Shown piece by piece: positions 1 through 9,204 of a stretch of DNA of 64,000 nt. The translations under genes and the position numbers were made by a program. The DNA is from an uncultured Acidobacteriaceae bacterium (GTDB lineage: Bacteria > Acidobacteriota > Terriglobia > Terriglobales > Acidobacteriaceae). Each line of letters opens with the position of its first letter. Within the stretch, counting starts at the first letter, position 1. Below the pieces are notes generated by a model. It had not been told where the DNA came from, made no database searches, and saw only the letters and a program-made list of their open reading frames with translations. Location: positions 62,001-126,000 of the forward strand of contig CALFMO010000057.1 in assembly GCA_937879855.1 (NCBI GenBank), read 5' to 3'.

Positions 1-1
1 C

Positions 2-619
2 GACATCAGTCTGAAGACGCAAACCGACCTGCTTCGCGTCCTGCAAGAGCGGGAGATTACCCGTGTCGGCGGCAACCAGGTCATCAAGGTCGATTTCCGC
101 TGCGTCGCCGCCACCAACAAGAATCTCGAAGGGATGATTGAAGAGGGTACGTTCCGTCCTGATCTCTTCTACCGGCTCAACGTATTCCGCATCGAGTTGC
201 CGGCGCTGCGCGAACGCCGTGAAGACATTCCGCCGCTCGTCGAACATTTTGTGCGCAAGTTTGCGCTCGCCATGAACAAGCACATCACGCGCATTTCGCC
301 GAGTGCGATGAACCAGTTGCAGCTGCAGCCGTGGATGGGCAACGTACGGGAGTTGGAAAATGCCGTGGAGCGCGCCATGGTCGTGGCACAAGAGCCGGAG
401 CTACGTGAACAGGACTTCATTCTTAAATCGTTGCCCTCGGTTGCTGCCAGCGGCAGGAGTCTGGATGAAATCGAGCGCGTCCACATCCTTCGAGTTCTGG
501 AAGAGTGCGGCGGCAACCAAAGCCGCGCCGCCGATGTGCTGGACATTGACCGCGTGACACTCCATCACAAGCTCAAGCGCTATGGTTGGACGCGCACTCC
601 GGCGGAGAGTCGAAACTGA
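2..619 (+). CDS. sigma-54-dependent response regulator, NtrC family (5' truncated)
   Basis: The reading frame is open from the left window edge, so only about 205 C-terminal residues are visible. They cover the second half of a sigma-54 AAA+ domain (LLRVLQEREITRVGG, then FYRLNVFRIELPALRER with the arginine finger region) and a C-terminal Fis-type helix-turn-helix (GNQSRAADVLDIDRVTLHHKL). Proteins of this architecture bind enhancer-like sites and drive open-complex formation by RNA polymerase-sigma-54. The receiver or sensor domain lies outside the window, so the input signal is unknown. The next gene starts 43 bases downstream on the same strand and could be co-transcribed. Confidence 0.93.
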   Translation, partial: DISLKTQTDLLRVLQEREITRVGGNQVIKVDFRCVAATNKNLEGMIEEGTFRPDLFYRLNVFRIELPALRERREDIPPLVEHFVRKFALAMNKHITRISPSAMNQLQLQPWMGNVRELENAVERAMVVAQEPELREQDFILKSLPSVAASGRSLDEIERVHILRVLEECGGNQSRAADVLDIDRVTLHHKLKRYGWTRTPAESRN

Positions 620-662
620 CGCGGCTTAGCCTTGATCAAGAGGCGCGAAGAAGCTGGCCTGA

Positions 663-1250
663 ATGAACACACTGCTCCTGCTTCCGGTGGGGAAAATTGA
701 GGTCTCAATTCTCCGGGACTTGAGCATTGCAATTTCCGGGAGTCTCGAAGTGGCTTGCGAGATCCTGCCCTATGTCCTCGATCCCACTCCTTGTTATCAC
801 CCCGAGCGCCAGCAATATCATTCCTCTGAAATCCTGCAACGCATGCAGGCTCTAGTGCGTCCGCAGGACTGGCGTTTCCTCGCCGTTGCCGAGGTCGATC
901 TTTACATCCCGATCCTCAAGTATGTTTTCGGGGAAGCGCAAATTGCAGGCCGCTGCGCCGTCGTTTCGCTGCACCGGCTGCGCCAGGAGTTCTATGGCCT
1001 GGATCGCGATGACGACCTGCTTCGCCAGCGGCTTCTGAAAGAATCTATCCACGAGTTGGGGCATACTCTCGAGCTTCATCATTGCCAGGACTATCGCTGC
1101 GTGATGGCCTCATCGCACGCGGTAGAGTGGATCGACTTGCGGGAGGCAGCGCTGTGCGGTTCCTGCCGCGCCAAAATCGAATCCAAGTTGAATGAGTCTG
1201 CTGGTCAAGTAACTGGTAACGATGTTGCCGCACAGGTGCGCTCGTCGTAG
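663..1250 (+). CDS. archaemetzincin-type zinc metalloprotease
   Basis: 195 aa, no signal peptide, so probably cytoplasmic. The catalytic zinc motif HExxHxxxxxH is at residues 130-140 (HELGHTLELHH), followed directly by C141, C146, M148 and a C165-x2-C168 pair. This is the archaemetzincin arrangement with a second, structural zinc site and a Met-turn. The usual Gly in HExxHxxG is Glu137 here. Family members are peptidases with poorly known substrates. It lies 43 bases after the sigma-54 activator gene and its end is 13 bases before the mutarotase start. Family assignment is firm; physiological role is unknown. Confidence 0.85.
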   Translation: MNTLLLLPVGKIEVSILRDLSIAISGSLEVACEILPYVLDPTPCYHPERQQYHSSEILQRMQALVRPQDWRFLAVAEVDLYIPILKYVFGEAQIAGRCAVVSLHRLRQEFYGLDRDDDLLRQRLLKESIHELGHTLELHHCQDYRCVMASSHAVEWIDLREAALCGSCRAKIESKLNESAGQVTGNDVAAQVRSS

Positions 1251-1263
1251 TACACTTTCCCGC

Positions 1264-2406
1264 ATGATGCCAAGACAACTCGCGACCGTAACCGCACTTT
1301 TGAGCCTGACAATCGGTGGCCTTGCCTTCGCGCAGGCCGGCAAGAGACACGAGCAACCGGTTGAACAGAAACCTTTTGGCACGCACGAGGGGAGGCCCAT
1401 CAACTTGTACACGCTAAAGAACGCAAATGGGATGGAAGTAGATGCCATGAACTATGGGGGCATCATCGTTTCGATTCGCGTCCCCGACCGCAAGGGCCAG
1501 CTCGCCGATGTGGTGCTCGGTCACGAGAAGCTCGAAGGCTACATTCCGAATCCTCCGTATCTCGGCGCCATCGTCGGGCGCTATGCCAATCGTATCGCCA
1601 ACGGCACCTTTACACTCGACGGCAAGACGTACACGTTACCCAAGAATGACGGGCCCAACACGCTGCACGGCGGCGTCGATAAAACCCTCAATAAAGTTGT
1701 CTGGGATGCCGAACCGCTTAAAGGCAAAACTGGCGTCGCCTTCACTTATCTCAGCAAAGATGGAGACGACGGCTGGCCGGGCAATCTGAAGGTCAAAGTG
1801 ACTTACACCTTGACCAATGACAACGAATTGGCCATCGACTACGAAGCTACGACCGACAAAGCGACGCCGATCAACCTCAGCCAGCACAGTTACTTCAATC
1901 TCGCCGGCGAAGGGAATGGCGATATTCTGAACCACGAAATCATGCTGAATGCGGACCGGTTTACTCCGGTCGATAAAAATCTGATACCTACCGGCGAACT
2001 TCGAGCGGTCAAAGGCACGCCCATGGATTTCACAACGTCCACGAAGATTGGAGCCCGCATCGACGATAAGTACGAACAGCTCGTCCTTGGTCACGGCTAC
2101 GATCACAACTGGGTCATCAATCGAAAAGGCGAGGGGATGGTGCTAGCTGCGCGTGTGTATGAAGCGACCAGCGGCCGCGTGCTGGAAGTCTCCACGACAC
2201 AGCCTGGCATTCAGTTCTACTCGGGAAACTTCCTCGACGGCAGTGTGACCGGAAAGCATGGTCACGTCTACAAGCGCCGCTATGGTCTTTGCCTGGAGAC
2301 GCAGCATTTCCCGGATTCGCCAAATCACCCGGACTTCCCGAGCACAATCCTGAAGCCGGGGGAAACATTCCGGCAGAAGACGGTTTTTAAGTTTTCGGCG
2401 AAATGA
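1264..2406 (+). CDS. galM: aldose 1-epimerase (galactose mutarotase), exported
   Basis: 380 aa, normal length for the family. It interconverts alpha and beta anomers of aldoses. The N-terminus from MMPRQ is a clear signal peptide ending near AFAQA, which supports this start over the GTG-type extension at 1222 and predicts a periplasmic enzyme. Visible family motifs are GRYANRIANG, a substrate-binding NTLHGG segment, the catalytic-His region INLSQHSYFNLAG, and QFYSGNFLDG near the C-terminus with a catalytic Glu expected nearby. No strong ribosome-binding site is visible. An exported mutarotase suggests extracellular polysaccharide or galactoside use. Confidence 0.92.
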   Translation: MMPRQLATVTALLSLTIGGLAFAQAGKRHEQPVEQKPFGTHEGRPINLYTLKNANGMEVDAMNYGGIIVSIRVPDRKGQLADVVLGHEKLEGYIPNPPYLGAIVGRYANRIANGTFTLDGKTYTLPKNDGPNTLHGGVDKTLNKVVWDAEPLKGKTGVAFTYLSKDGDDGWPGNLKVKVTYTLTNDNELAIDYEATTDKATPINLSQHSYFNLAGEGNGDILNHEIMLNADRFTPVDKNLIPTGELRAVKGTPMDFTTSTKIGARIDDKYEQLVLGHGYDHNWVINRKGEGMVLAARVYEATSGRVLEVSTTQPGIQFYSGNFLDGSVTGKHGHVYKRRYGLCLETQHFPDSPNHPDFPSTILKPGETFRQKTVFKFSAK

Positions 2407-2629
2407 GCTGGCGTGGGGCGAGAGTGGCCGCGCTCGATGGCTTTCGGCCACTTTCGGGTTCAATTTGCCAGTTTTAACTAAACGGGCTTTGGTTGCGGGC
2501 GGCTCTCTGTTCCACCTGTTGACTGAGGGGAGTCGTGCATTCGCTGGTTCGCGAGACGTCTCGAAATGAGAAAGGGCGGATTTTTAATAAGACTCCTAAC
2601 GCAGGTGCTCGTAGTAATAATCGCTCGAG

Positions 2630-3016
2630 CTAGCGGCCCGCTGCGGCTGCGGCGGCGCGCATGGCGCCAGTGAGATTCATAGCTTCGATGCGATTCAGCA
2701 CCGCTTCCATGCTTGCTCCGGTGTCGGTGCAGGCATCCACGTAGGGATGGCGGGTGCCGTCGGCATGCATGACGAGCACTTTGGTTTCGGTGCTTACCTT
2801 TTTGACCATGTAGGGCAAATGGTGACGATCATTGCGCGTCAGGGTTGCACCGAGCATGACCAGATCAAACGCACCCTTGCGGATGGCCTCGTCCACGGCC
2901 TTGCGGCCGAGGGCCGGTTGCACGGAGTGCCCGGCCTTTTCGAATATTGCGGCTTGCGCCTTCAATACCTCTTCATCGCCTTCGCCATAAAGAATTCTTA
3001 ATTTTGATTTCGCCAT
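2630..3016 (-). CDS. degenerate response-regulator receiver-like protein
   Basis: 128 aa from MAKSKLRILYGEGDEE; the start is set by a GAGGGA ribosome site just upstream, and the longer frame to 3082 is not needed. The fold pattern is that of a CheY-like receiver: beta-1 ILYGEGDEE with an acidic cluster, FDLVMLGATL for beta-3, VLVMHAD for beta-4. The phospho-acceptor Asp at the end of beta-3 is Gly here (VMLGA), and the conserved Lys after beta-5 is not evident. It is therefore probably a phosphorylation-independent pseudo-receiver. The C-terminus is Ala-rich. No partner kinase is adjacent. Confidence 0.65.
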   Translation of the reverse strand: MAKSKLRILYGEGDEEVLKAQAAIFEKAGHSVQPALGRKAVDEAIRKGAFDLVMLGATLTRNDRHHLPYMVKKVSTETKVLVMHADGTRHPYVDACTDTGASMEAVLNRIEAMNLTGAMRAAAAAAGR

Positions 3017-3220
3017 TGATTCCCTCGATTGGATCGCCTGCTCGGTACCTGATGCAGGTGTACCTGAAGGTGACGGTAACAAGCGTTGGGGGCTGGGGGA
3101 ACATCACCGAAGACGCACGACGAACGGCTCATCCGTGGCTGGATTTAAGCTCTTGCAGCTAAAATGCTTTCCCTAAAAGCCTGTGGGGCATTACACTTCT
3201 GCGCGGAGGGCTTTCCGATC

Positions 3221-3721
3221 ATGTCTGCCACATTCGTCTGGAGAGCTGTACTCATATCGTTATTGTGGACACCGTGGCTGGCGGCGCAATCTGACGGCGC
3301 CGGCACTTCCACCACGACTTGCAATTTGGACGATGGAAGACAAGTTTATGTGCGCTACAGTGCCGTTCCCGCGAATAAAGAGAGACCGGCCAATGGCAGG
3401 CCGTGGGCTCCGGGGGGCAAACCCATGACTCTGTTTACCGAGGCGCAACTCTCTCTTGGGAGCTCGACAATTCCGCTTGGGGCGTATGCGGTCTACGCCA
3501 TTCCAGCGAAAGAACAATGGACGTTGGTAGTGAATAAGAATGTCACGGCCGGTGCGGCTTACGATGAGAAACAGGATATTGCGCGCGCTGCCATGGAGAC
3601 GGCGCGGGTGGACGAGCCCTCGCAGACACTGGAAGTGGCTTTTGCCCACGTCGGTAACCGCTGCACATTGCGGATTTATATGGGCAAGATTGCTGCGTTC
3701 GCCGACTTCACGGCGAAGTGA
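3221..3721 (+). CDS. DUF2911-like secreted protein
   Basis: 166 aa from MSATFVWRAVLIS, chosen because GGAGGG lies at ribosome-site distance and a signal peptide ending near LAAQ follows; the frame is open to 3164 but that extension has no support. The centre resembles DUF2911: NGRPWAPGGKPMTLFTEAQL, then IPLGAYAVYAIPAKEQWTLVVNK. Such proteins are predicted periplasmic beta-rich proteins of unknown function, common in Acidobacteria and Bacteroidetes. It is convergent with the next gene, with only 33 bases between the stops. Confidence 0.7.
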   Translation: MSATFVWRAVLISLLWTPWLAAQSDGAGTSTTTCNLDDGRQVYVRYSAVPANKERPANGRPWAPGGKPMTLFTEAQLSLGSSTIPLGAYAVYAIPAKEQWTLVVNKNVTAGAAYDEKQDIARAAMETARVDEPSQTLEVAFAHVGNRCTLRIYMGKIAAFADFTAK

Positions 3722-3754
3722 CGACGCATAGACACTGCCGGTAAACCTTCGCGC

Positions 3755-5266
3755 TCACTGTCCGGTGGGCGAATCTTTCACCGTGGCTTGATCGGTTGGA
3801 TGTTCGGGAGCGGCTGCGGAATTGGGTTTCGATTCGCGTGCGCCTAATCCAACCACCATTGCCATATTTTTCGGATAGACCACGTCGCGGCCGCGCGCGA
3901 GGAAGTGGGTGTACACAGAGTTTGCGGCGCCATAAGCGCCGAAGCCGGCAGAAACCACGCGGTTGCGGGCGAGAATACCAACGATCATTCCAACGAAACG
4001 AAAGCCAGAGGCGCCATTGGCTGCGCCGCCGCCAATGTTTCCACCTCCACCACCGCCGCCGTGCAGATCGTGATCGCCATCGGGATTCGCTGCCGCTGCC
4101 GCTAGCATGACTTGAATGCCGGTGGTCAGATACCGGGTGCGTGGGGTGGTGACCTGGGCTCCGCCTTCGGCGTCGAGCTTGAGATGTTCACCTTTCGCGA
4201 CGGCCACGCCTTCCAGGCTGGTAACAACCTTTTGTTCGAGGCCGTCGGGCGGGGCTACGGCGTGAAACAGGATTCGCAGTTGGCCGTTGCGGGCCAGGCG
4301 GCGGGCGGGCTGCACCTGCATCACAGAACCTCGAATGACGCTGCCCTCGGGCAAAAGCAAGTGATCGGAGGCGACGAGCGGTTCGGTGATCAGGGCCTCG
4401 ACTGCGTCTCCCTTATGCGAAGTCGAAGAACTGAGAGGCGTCAGCAGACGAGCATGCACGGAACTGCCTGACGGAGGCGGAGTACCGACACTAGTGAGCA
4501 GTTCGGGTTTCACGGATTCGGTGCCGAAATCCAAGGGCTGTTGCAGGTCGGCGTTGAAGCTAGTGCCCGCGTCGATGTATTGGGGATGCACGGGCAGCTG
4601 GGCGACAGCGAGGCGTTTGAGCTTGTGTACTTTTCCGGGCTCGTGGATCTGTTTTTGCAGGTCAGCCCATTGCTGTCGGATTTGCTGGCGGGTGGCGCTG
4701 ATTTTTTTCCCGGCAGCATCGTGGATCTTGTTCGTCTTCGCCTTCTCATTTGCTGGGACAAAGCGCAAGACCCCGTTTGGAGCGGGGGAGGCTACGGTCC
4801 GAATGGGCAGGCGACGGCCATCCGGCATTGCGAGTTCATCAAACTGCACGTGTACTGCGCGCACGGGAGAGAAATTCGCGTCGAGCGCTTGCAGAGTTCG
4901 AATCTTTTTGGGCACGGACTCGATGGCGGAGACTTTGCCGTTGACTGGCGTGCCTACAGGGATAAGCAATTTATCGAAGGCGTAGATCGGTTCGGTGGTC
5001 TTGCCGTGGATGGGCTGGCCAACTTCGCGGATGCGGACTTCGGAATCGAGCGCGACTTTAATCGGAGTGCCTGAGGGGACGCTCATGGGCACGTTGACGG
5101 GTGCGGCTTCGATCACTGGCGCAGCTTGCTCTTTTTCGTCCGGCGTTACTTGTGGAGCGTCTTGTCCGGCGGGGGGACGAACTTTCAAGGTCTGGCCAAA
5201 ACTCCAGTTGGTGGCCAGAAGCAGTAACGCCGCGCAACCGGTCTGGCCAAAAGAAATTCGACGCAT
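3755..5266 (-). CDS. secreted protein of unknown function with two repeated beta-domains
   Basis: 503 aa from MRRISFGQTG, preceded by a good GAGGAG ribosome site; the upstream ATG at 5290 is less likely. The signal peptide ends near SFGQ. Two similar segments are visible: PSGTPIKVALDSEVRIREVGQ leading to LLIPVGTPVNGKV, and VHARLLTPLSSSTSHKGD leading to LLLPEGSVIRGSV. The pattern 'low-cost ligand, large swap, LLPxGTxxxGxV' recalls the conserved core of VirB10/TrbI-like proteins, but no other secretion gene is near. A Gly-rich segment and a hydrophobic Ala/Gly segment are near the C-terminus. Function unknown. Confidence 0.6.
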   Translation of the reverse strand: MRRISFGQTGCAALLLLATNWSFGQTLKVRPPAGQDAPQVTPDEKEQAAPVIEAAPVNVPMSVPSGTPIKVALDSEVRIREVGQPIHGKTTEPIYAFDKLLIPVGTPVNGKVSAIESVPKKIRTLQALDANFSPVRAVHVQFDELAMPDGRRLPIRTVASPAPNGVLRFVPANEKAKTNKIHDAAGKKISATRQQIRQQWADLQKQIHEPGKVHKLKRLAVAQLPVHPQYIDAGTSFNADLQQPLDFGTESVKPELLTSVGTPPPSGSSVHARLLTPLSSSTSHKGDAVEALITEPLVASDHLLLPEGSVIRGSVMQVQPARRLARNGQLRILFHAVAPPDGLEQKVVTSLEGVAVAKGEHLKLDAEGGAQVTTPRTRYLTTGIQVMLAAAAANPDGDHDLHGGGGGGGNIGGGAANGASGFRFVGMIVGILARNRVVSAGFGAYGAANSVYTHFLARGRDVVYPKNMAMVVGLGARESKPNSAAAPEHPTDQATVKDSPTGQ

Positions 5267-5565
5267 AGACTTCTCCTCAGAATGATTCAATTCTGTGTTC
5301 GTACTGGCGACGCCGATTAGGCCAAAGTTGCCGGTGGCGCCGGTGTTAATACAAGGTATTGAAGACCGAGAAGCTTGACGTGAAAGAACCTAACTTACAT
5401 CTATGAGGTTCGAGAACGAATATTGGTTGTAACCGTCTGACAGATTACGAGACCAACCGGGAAGCGCGCTTTTGGGATTGTAGCGGTGCAGGCCGCTTGG
5501 GGCAAGGCGGGCGGGCGCGTCTTCTTCTTTTATTTCCGGGACCTGAATTTCTGCGACAATTCCGC
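5267..5565. other. divergent intergenic region
   Basis: About 300 bases between two divergently read secreted-protein genes. It must hold both promoters and the GAGGAG ribosome site of the leftward gene. I see no convincing sigma-70 hexamer pair, repeat, RNA gene or short ORF with a good ribosome site. Confidence 0.5.
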
Positions 5566-6666
5566 ATGCGCTATTTATGGATACTGCTCGTCGCTGCCGC
5601 GGCGTTGGCACAATCTGGGCCGCGAGTGCAGATTTCACATACGACAGAAAATTTGCGCGGGGTCAGTGCGGTTTCACGCCAAATCGCGTGGGCAAGCGGA
5701 ACGCACGGGACTTTTCTGCGCACAACGGATGGCGGGCGCACGTGGACGCCGGCGCAGGTGCCGGATGCGGGCGGGCTTGATTTTCGCGCGGTCGTGGCGT
5801 TCTCGGCTGATGAGGCATTTCTGATGTCGGCGGGGCCGGCGGAGCAGTCGCGGATTTACCACACCGGCGACGGCGGACGACATTGGCAGCTTCAGTTCAC
5901 CAATGCGAATCCCAAGGGCTTCTTCGACTCGATGGCGTTCTGGGATTCGAAGCATGGAGTGGTGCTGGGCGATCCCATTCCGGATGAATCCGGGAAACTC
6001 AAGTTCGAAATTCTTCTGACGGACGATGGGCAGAACTGGAAGCCGATGGCCCCCGCGCAGATGCCCGCGGCGGTGGAGGGCGAGGGAGCCTTCGCGGCGT
6101 CGAATAGTTGCATAGCGATCATCCACTCAATGTCGGACTCCAACATCTGGTTTGCTAGTGGTGGCAAAACCGCGCGCGTGTTTCACTCCGCGGATCGCGG
6201 ACAAAGCTGGGAGGTTTTCGATACTCCGATGATGCACGGGCAGGATTCAGCGGGAATCTTTTCGATCGCGTTCCGCGACGCGATGCATGGCGTGATTGCC
6301 GGTGGAGACTACAAGCGTCCCAAGGAGGACGGGCCGAACCTGGCATTCAGCGAAGATGGAGGAAAGACGTGGACCCTTTCTGGATTGCAACCACTCGCTT
6401 ATTTTTCCGCTGTGGCTTATGACCGGAGGGTGAACGAGGCGGCGCTTCAGGCGGCTTTGGTGAGACAGAAAGGCTTGCAGCCGGTGACGCCGGAGCGACT
6501 TTTTATCGTCGGCGAGGACTTTGTGTTTGACTTGCGACCGCCGAACAATCCGAGGCGCATTGGCGGGAAGAAGAAGTTAGGGATTCGATTCAATGCGGTG
6601 AGCGCTTATCCGGAGGGTGGCGCGCTCGTGGTAGGACCTAAGGGCGCTATGGCGTTTGTGCCTTAG
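5566..6666 (+). CDS. secreted BNR/YCF48-type beta-propeller protein
   Basis: 366 aa from MRYLWILLVAAAALAQSG, a short classical signal peptide that fixes this start over the open frame to 5497. Repeated Asp-box-like motifs SxDGGxxW are seen (RTTDGGRTWTP, HTGDGGRHWQL, HSADRGQSWEV, SEDGGKTWTL), as in sialidase-like propellers and the photosystem assembly factor YCF48. Acidobacterial genomes carry many such exported propellers, often labelled 'oxidoreductase' without biochemical support. The catalytic residues of true sialidases are not apparent. Likely a periplasmic or extracellular binding or scaffold protein. Confidence 0.75.
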   Translation: MRYLWILLVAAAALAQSGPRVQISHTTENLRGVSAVSRQIAWASGTHGTFLRTTDGGRTWTPAQVPDAGGLDFRAVVAFSADEAFLMSAGPAEQSRIYHTGDGGRHWQLQFTNANPKGFFDSMAFWDSKHGVVLGDPIPDESGKLKFEILLTDDGQNWKPMAPAQMPAAVEGEGAFAASNSCIAIIHSMSDSNIWFASGGKTARVFHSADRGQSWEVFDTPMMHGQDSAGIFSIAFRDAMHGVIAGGDYKRPKEDGPNLAFSEDGGKTWTLSGLQPLAYFSAVAYDRRVNEAALQAALVRQKGLQPVTPERLFIVGEDFVFDLRPPNNPRRIGGKKKLGIRFNAVSAYPEGGALVVGPKGAMAFVP

Positions 6667-6848
6667 CTCAAGTCAAAAGCTTCAACCACCCTTCCTACGT
6701 CAGGGCAGGCACAGGCCAAAGGGGGCACGGAGGAGAACTCCTTTGTTACTAAAGGGCTATCCCTTGTTGTTCTTTTCATTCCTGGGCATATCAACGAAGA
6801 TTATCAAGAAGATTAAATAGCTCTCATCTCCCCCAGATCGAGATCACT

Positions 6849-8522
6849 GTGAAAAACACTTCTCTGGCCGTTGCTGTTTTCGCGGTAGCGACACTTGCGT
6901 CTGCGCAAACGCAAACTCCTGCTTCTGGGACGACTGCTGCTCTTAGCGCTGCCCCTGCGGCTGCGAGCACCGTCTCGCGAACGACCAAGGCAGTGCATTA
7001 CCGGCTGCAGGGCGGGACCACCAAGGTGGATTTTCAGGGAACCGATTTGTCACGACGCGCCTCGGGCGAAGCGAAAGTGGAAGGAAAGAAGACGAACTTC
7101 GAGATCGACGCCACATTTCAGGGGTTGGAAGACGCGACCAAGTTTGGGCTGGAGTATTTGACCTACGTCGCCTGGGCAGTTTCGCCGCAAGGGCGTCCCG
7201 TGAATCTCGGCGAACTCACGCTGAACCATAGTGGCAGCGCGCACCTGAAAGCGTATACGGATCTGCAGACGTTTGGAATGATCGTGACGGCGGAGCCTTA
7301 TTTCGCGGTGACGCAACCTGGGAACATGGTGGTGATGGAAAGCGCGTCGGTGCTCGGCGGCGGCGAAAATATCGACGCCAAGTACGAGTTGGTGACCCGC
7401 GGCACGTATTCGTCGACCAACACACACATTCAGGACGCGATTTTCGGGATCGATACCAAGACCCCGCTGGAATTGTTTGAGGCGCGGAATGCGGTGCGCA
7501 TCGCGATGATCGCGGCGGGCGACAAGTACGCCAGCGCCATTCTGCCGAAAGCCAAACAGCAGTTGTTGCACGCCGAAGAGCTCTACCGGCAGAAGCAGAA
7601 GAAGGAAACAGTGGGAGTCGCGGCCAAGGAAGCGACCGAGACTGCGGAAGAAGCGCGGCTGATGGCGGTGAAGCAGAAGGCGGAAGATGAAGCGCAGGCC
7701 GCGGCCGCGGCGCGTGAGGCAAAGGCCCGCGCGGATGCCGACGCCGAAGCCAAGCGCCGAGCGGATGCAGAAGCGGCACGGGCGCAGGCGGAGCAGGCTC
7801 GAGTTCAAGCCGAACAAGCTCGCGCTCAAGCCGAGCAGGCTAAAGTCGAAGCCGAGCGCATGAAACAGGAAGCACTGGCGGCGGCGCAGGAAGCTTCGCG
7901 GCAGAAGGAAGCGGCGGAAAAGGCCAAGGCCGAAGCGGTGGCTCAACAGCAGGTGTTGTCTGCCGAGACGGACAAGGCTCGCGCTGCGGCAGCGCAGTCA
8001 GAGAATCTGAGGCAGCAGGCGGAAAGCCTGAGGCTGCAGGCGGAAAAAGAAAAGCAGGAGTTACGCGCACGGCTTCTGCAGCAGCTTAATTCGATCTTGG
8101 CGACGCGCGATTCGGCACGCGGGCTGATCGCGAATATGTCGGACGTGCTGTTTCGCAGCGGAAGCTTTGAGTTGGCTCCCGGAGCGCGCGAGCGTCTGGC
8201 CAAAGTTTCGGGAATCGTTCTGGCTTATCCCAGTTTGCACGTTGCGGTGGAGGGACATACCGATAGCGTCGGCAGCGACGAATACAACCAGGAATTGTCG
8301 GAGCGACGGGCGGAGTCGGTTCGCGATTACTTTGTGCAGCAGGGGATTCCTTCGAGCGCGATCGAAGCTCGCGGCTTCGGCAAGAGCGAGCCGATTGCGT
8401 CGAATGATACATCGGAAGGGCGCCAGCAGAACCGCCGCGTCGAGTTAGTGCTGTCTGGCGACGCAATCGGGGGCATGGGCGAGGAAACGTCGTCGCAGAG
8501 CGCGAACGCGCAGAATAAATAG
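6849..8522 (+). CDS. OmpA-family protein with long alanine-rich coiled coil
   Basis: 557 aa with a GTG start and signal peptide ending near ASAQ. Residues about 60-200 are a beta-rich domain; about 215-420 form a long heptad-like helix rich in Ala, Glu, Lys, Gln and Arg with repeated AEQARxQAEQ units; the C-terminal 110 residues are an OmpA-like peptidoglycan-binding domain (VAVEGHTDSVGSDEYNQELS and NRRVELVL). The layout predicts a periplasmic protein anchored to peptidoglycan, with the coiled coil spanning toward a membrane. An inverted repeat of modest quality precedes it near 6751-6765. Confidence 0.88.
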   Translation: MKNTSLAVAVFAVATLASAQTQTPASGTTAALSAAPAAASTVSRTTKAVHYRLQGGTTKVDFQGTDLSRRASGEAKVEGKKTNFEIDATFQGLEDATKFGLEYLTYVAWAVSPQGRPVNLGELTLNHSGSAHLKAYTDLQTFGMIVTAEPYFAVTQPGNMVVMESASVLGGGENIDAKYELVTRGTYSSTNTHIQDAIFGIDTKTPLELFEARNAVRIAMIAAGDKYASAILPKAKQQLLHAEELYRQKQKKETVGVAAKEATETAEEARLMAVKQKAEDEAQAAAAAREAKARADADAEAKRRADAEAARAQAEQARVQAEQARAQAEQAKVEAERMKQEALAAAQEASRQKEAAEKAKAEAVAQQQVLSAETDKARAAAAQSENLRQQAESLRLQAEKEKQELRARLLQQLNSILATRDSARGLIANMSDVLFRSGSFELAPGARERLAKVSGIVLAYPSLHVAVEGHTDSVGSDEYNQELSERRAESVRDYFVQQGIPSSAIEARGFGKSEPIASNDTSEGRQQNRRVELVLSGDAIGGMGEETSSQSANAQNK

Positions 8523-8718
8523 CTGGCTGATATTTGACAGGGAATTCCACAGGGCAAAGCCCACGTCGTCTTCCGCTTTTAACGCGGCCCTGAAGTGCCG
8601 CTCTTCCACGCGAACTTTTTCCGGCAGGCCTCCTTTGCAGCGCATCTCTTTTCCACCCGCGCCATACCTCCTGATTCCCCTCACGTAAACTGGGTTGTTG
8701 CGTGAGGAGGAATAACGG

Positions 8719-9204
8719 ATGACGAACGATCAGGAGCAATCGTTGCGGCAACATCTTCTTGAGCTTCTGGCAGGCGGAGGAGCGCATGCCAAGTTCGAGG
8801 ACGTTATCGAAGATCTGCCGGTGAAGCTGCGCGGGCTGAAGCCGGCGAAGTTTCCGCATACGGCATGGATGCTGCTGGAACACCTGCGGCTGGCGCAGTG
8901 GGACATCCTGGAGTTCAGCCGGAATGCGAAGCATGTTTCGCCCAAGTGGCCGGGGGGGTATTGGCCGAAGTCGGAAGCTCCGCCGAACGCAGCTGCGTGG
9001 AATGAGAGCGTCCGGAAGTTCCGCAGTGATCTGAAGGAGATGGGGGATCTGGTTGCGAACCCGAAGACGGATTTGTTCGCGCGGATTCCCTGGGGTGATG
9101 GGCAGACGATTTTGCGGGAGGCGTTGCTGGTGGCGGATCACAACGCGTATCACCTGGCGCAGTTGGTAGATTTGCGGCGGTTGTTAGGGGCGTGGAAGGG
9201 CTGA
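8719..9204 (+). CDS. DinB/YfiT-like four-helix protein
   Basis: 161 aa, preceded by a GAGGAGG ribosome site. Two histidine-bearing helices fit the DinB fold: HTAWMLLEHLRLAQWDIL and DHNAYHLAQLVDLRR, whose histidines usually form a divalent-metal site. DinB-like proteins are mostly uncharacterised; some are thiol-dependent enzymes or are stress-induced. It overlaps the convergent membrane gene by about 20 bases. Fold assignment is good, substrate unknown. Confidence 0.75.
   Translation: MTNDQEQSLRQHLLELLAGGGAHAKFEDVIEDLPVKLRGLKPAKFPHTAWMLLEHLRLAQWDILEFSRNAKHVSPKWPGGYWPKSEAPPNAAAWNESVRKFRSDLKEMGDLVANPKTDLFARIPWGDGQTILREALLVADHNAYHLAQLVDLRRLLGAWKG

Noticed and set aside
7050..7946. Long open frame opposite the OmpA-type gene
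   Set aside because: Arg/His/Leu-rich translation with no family match, a typical shadow of an Ala/Glu-coded coiled coil on the other strand.
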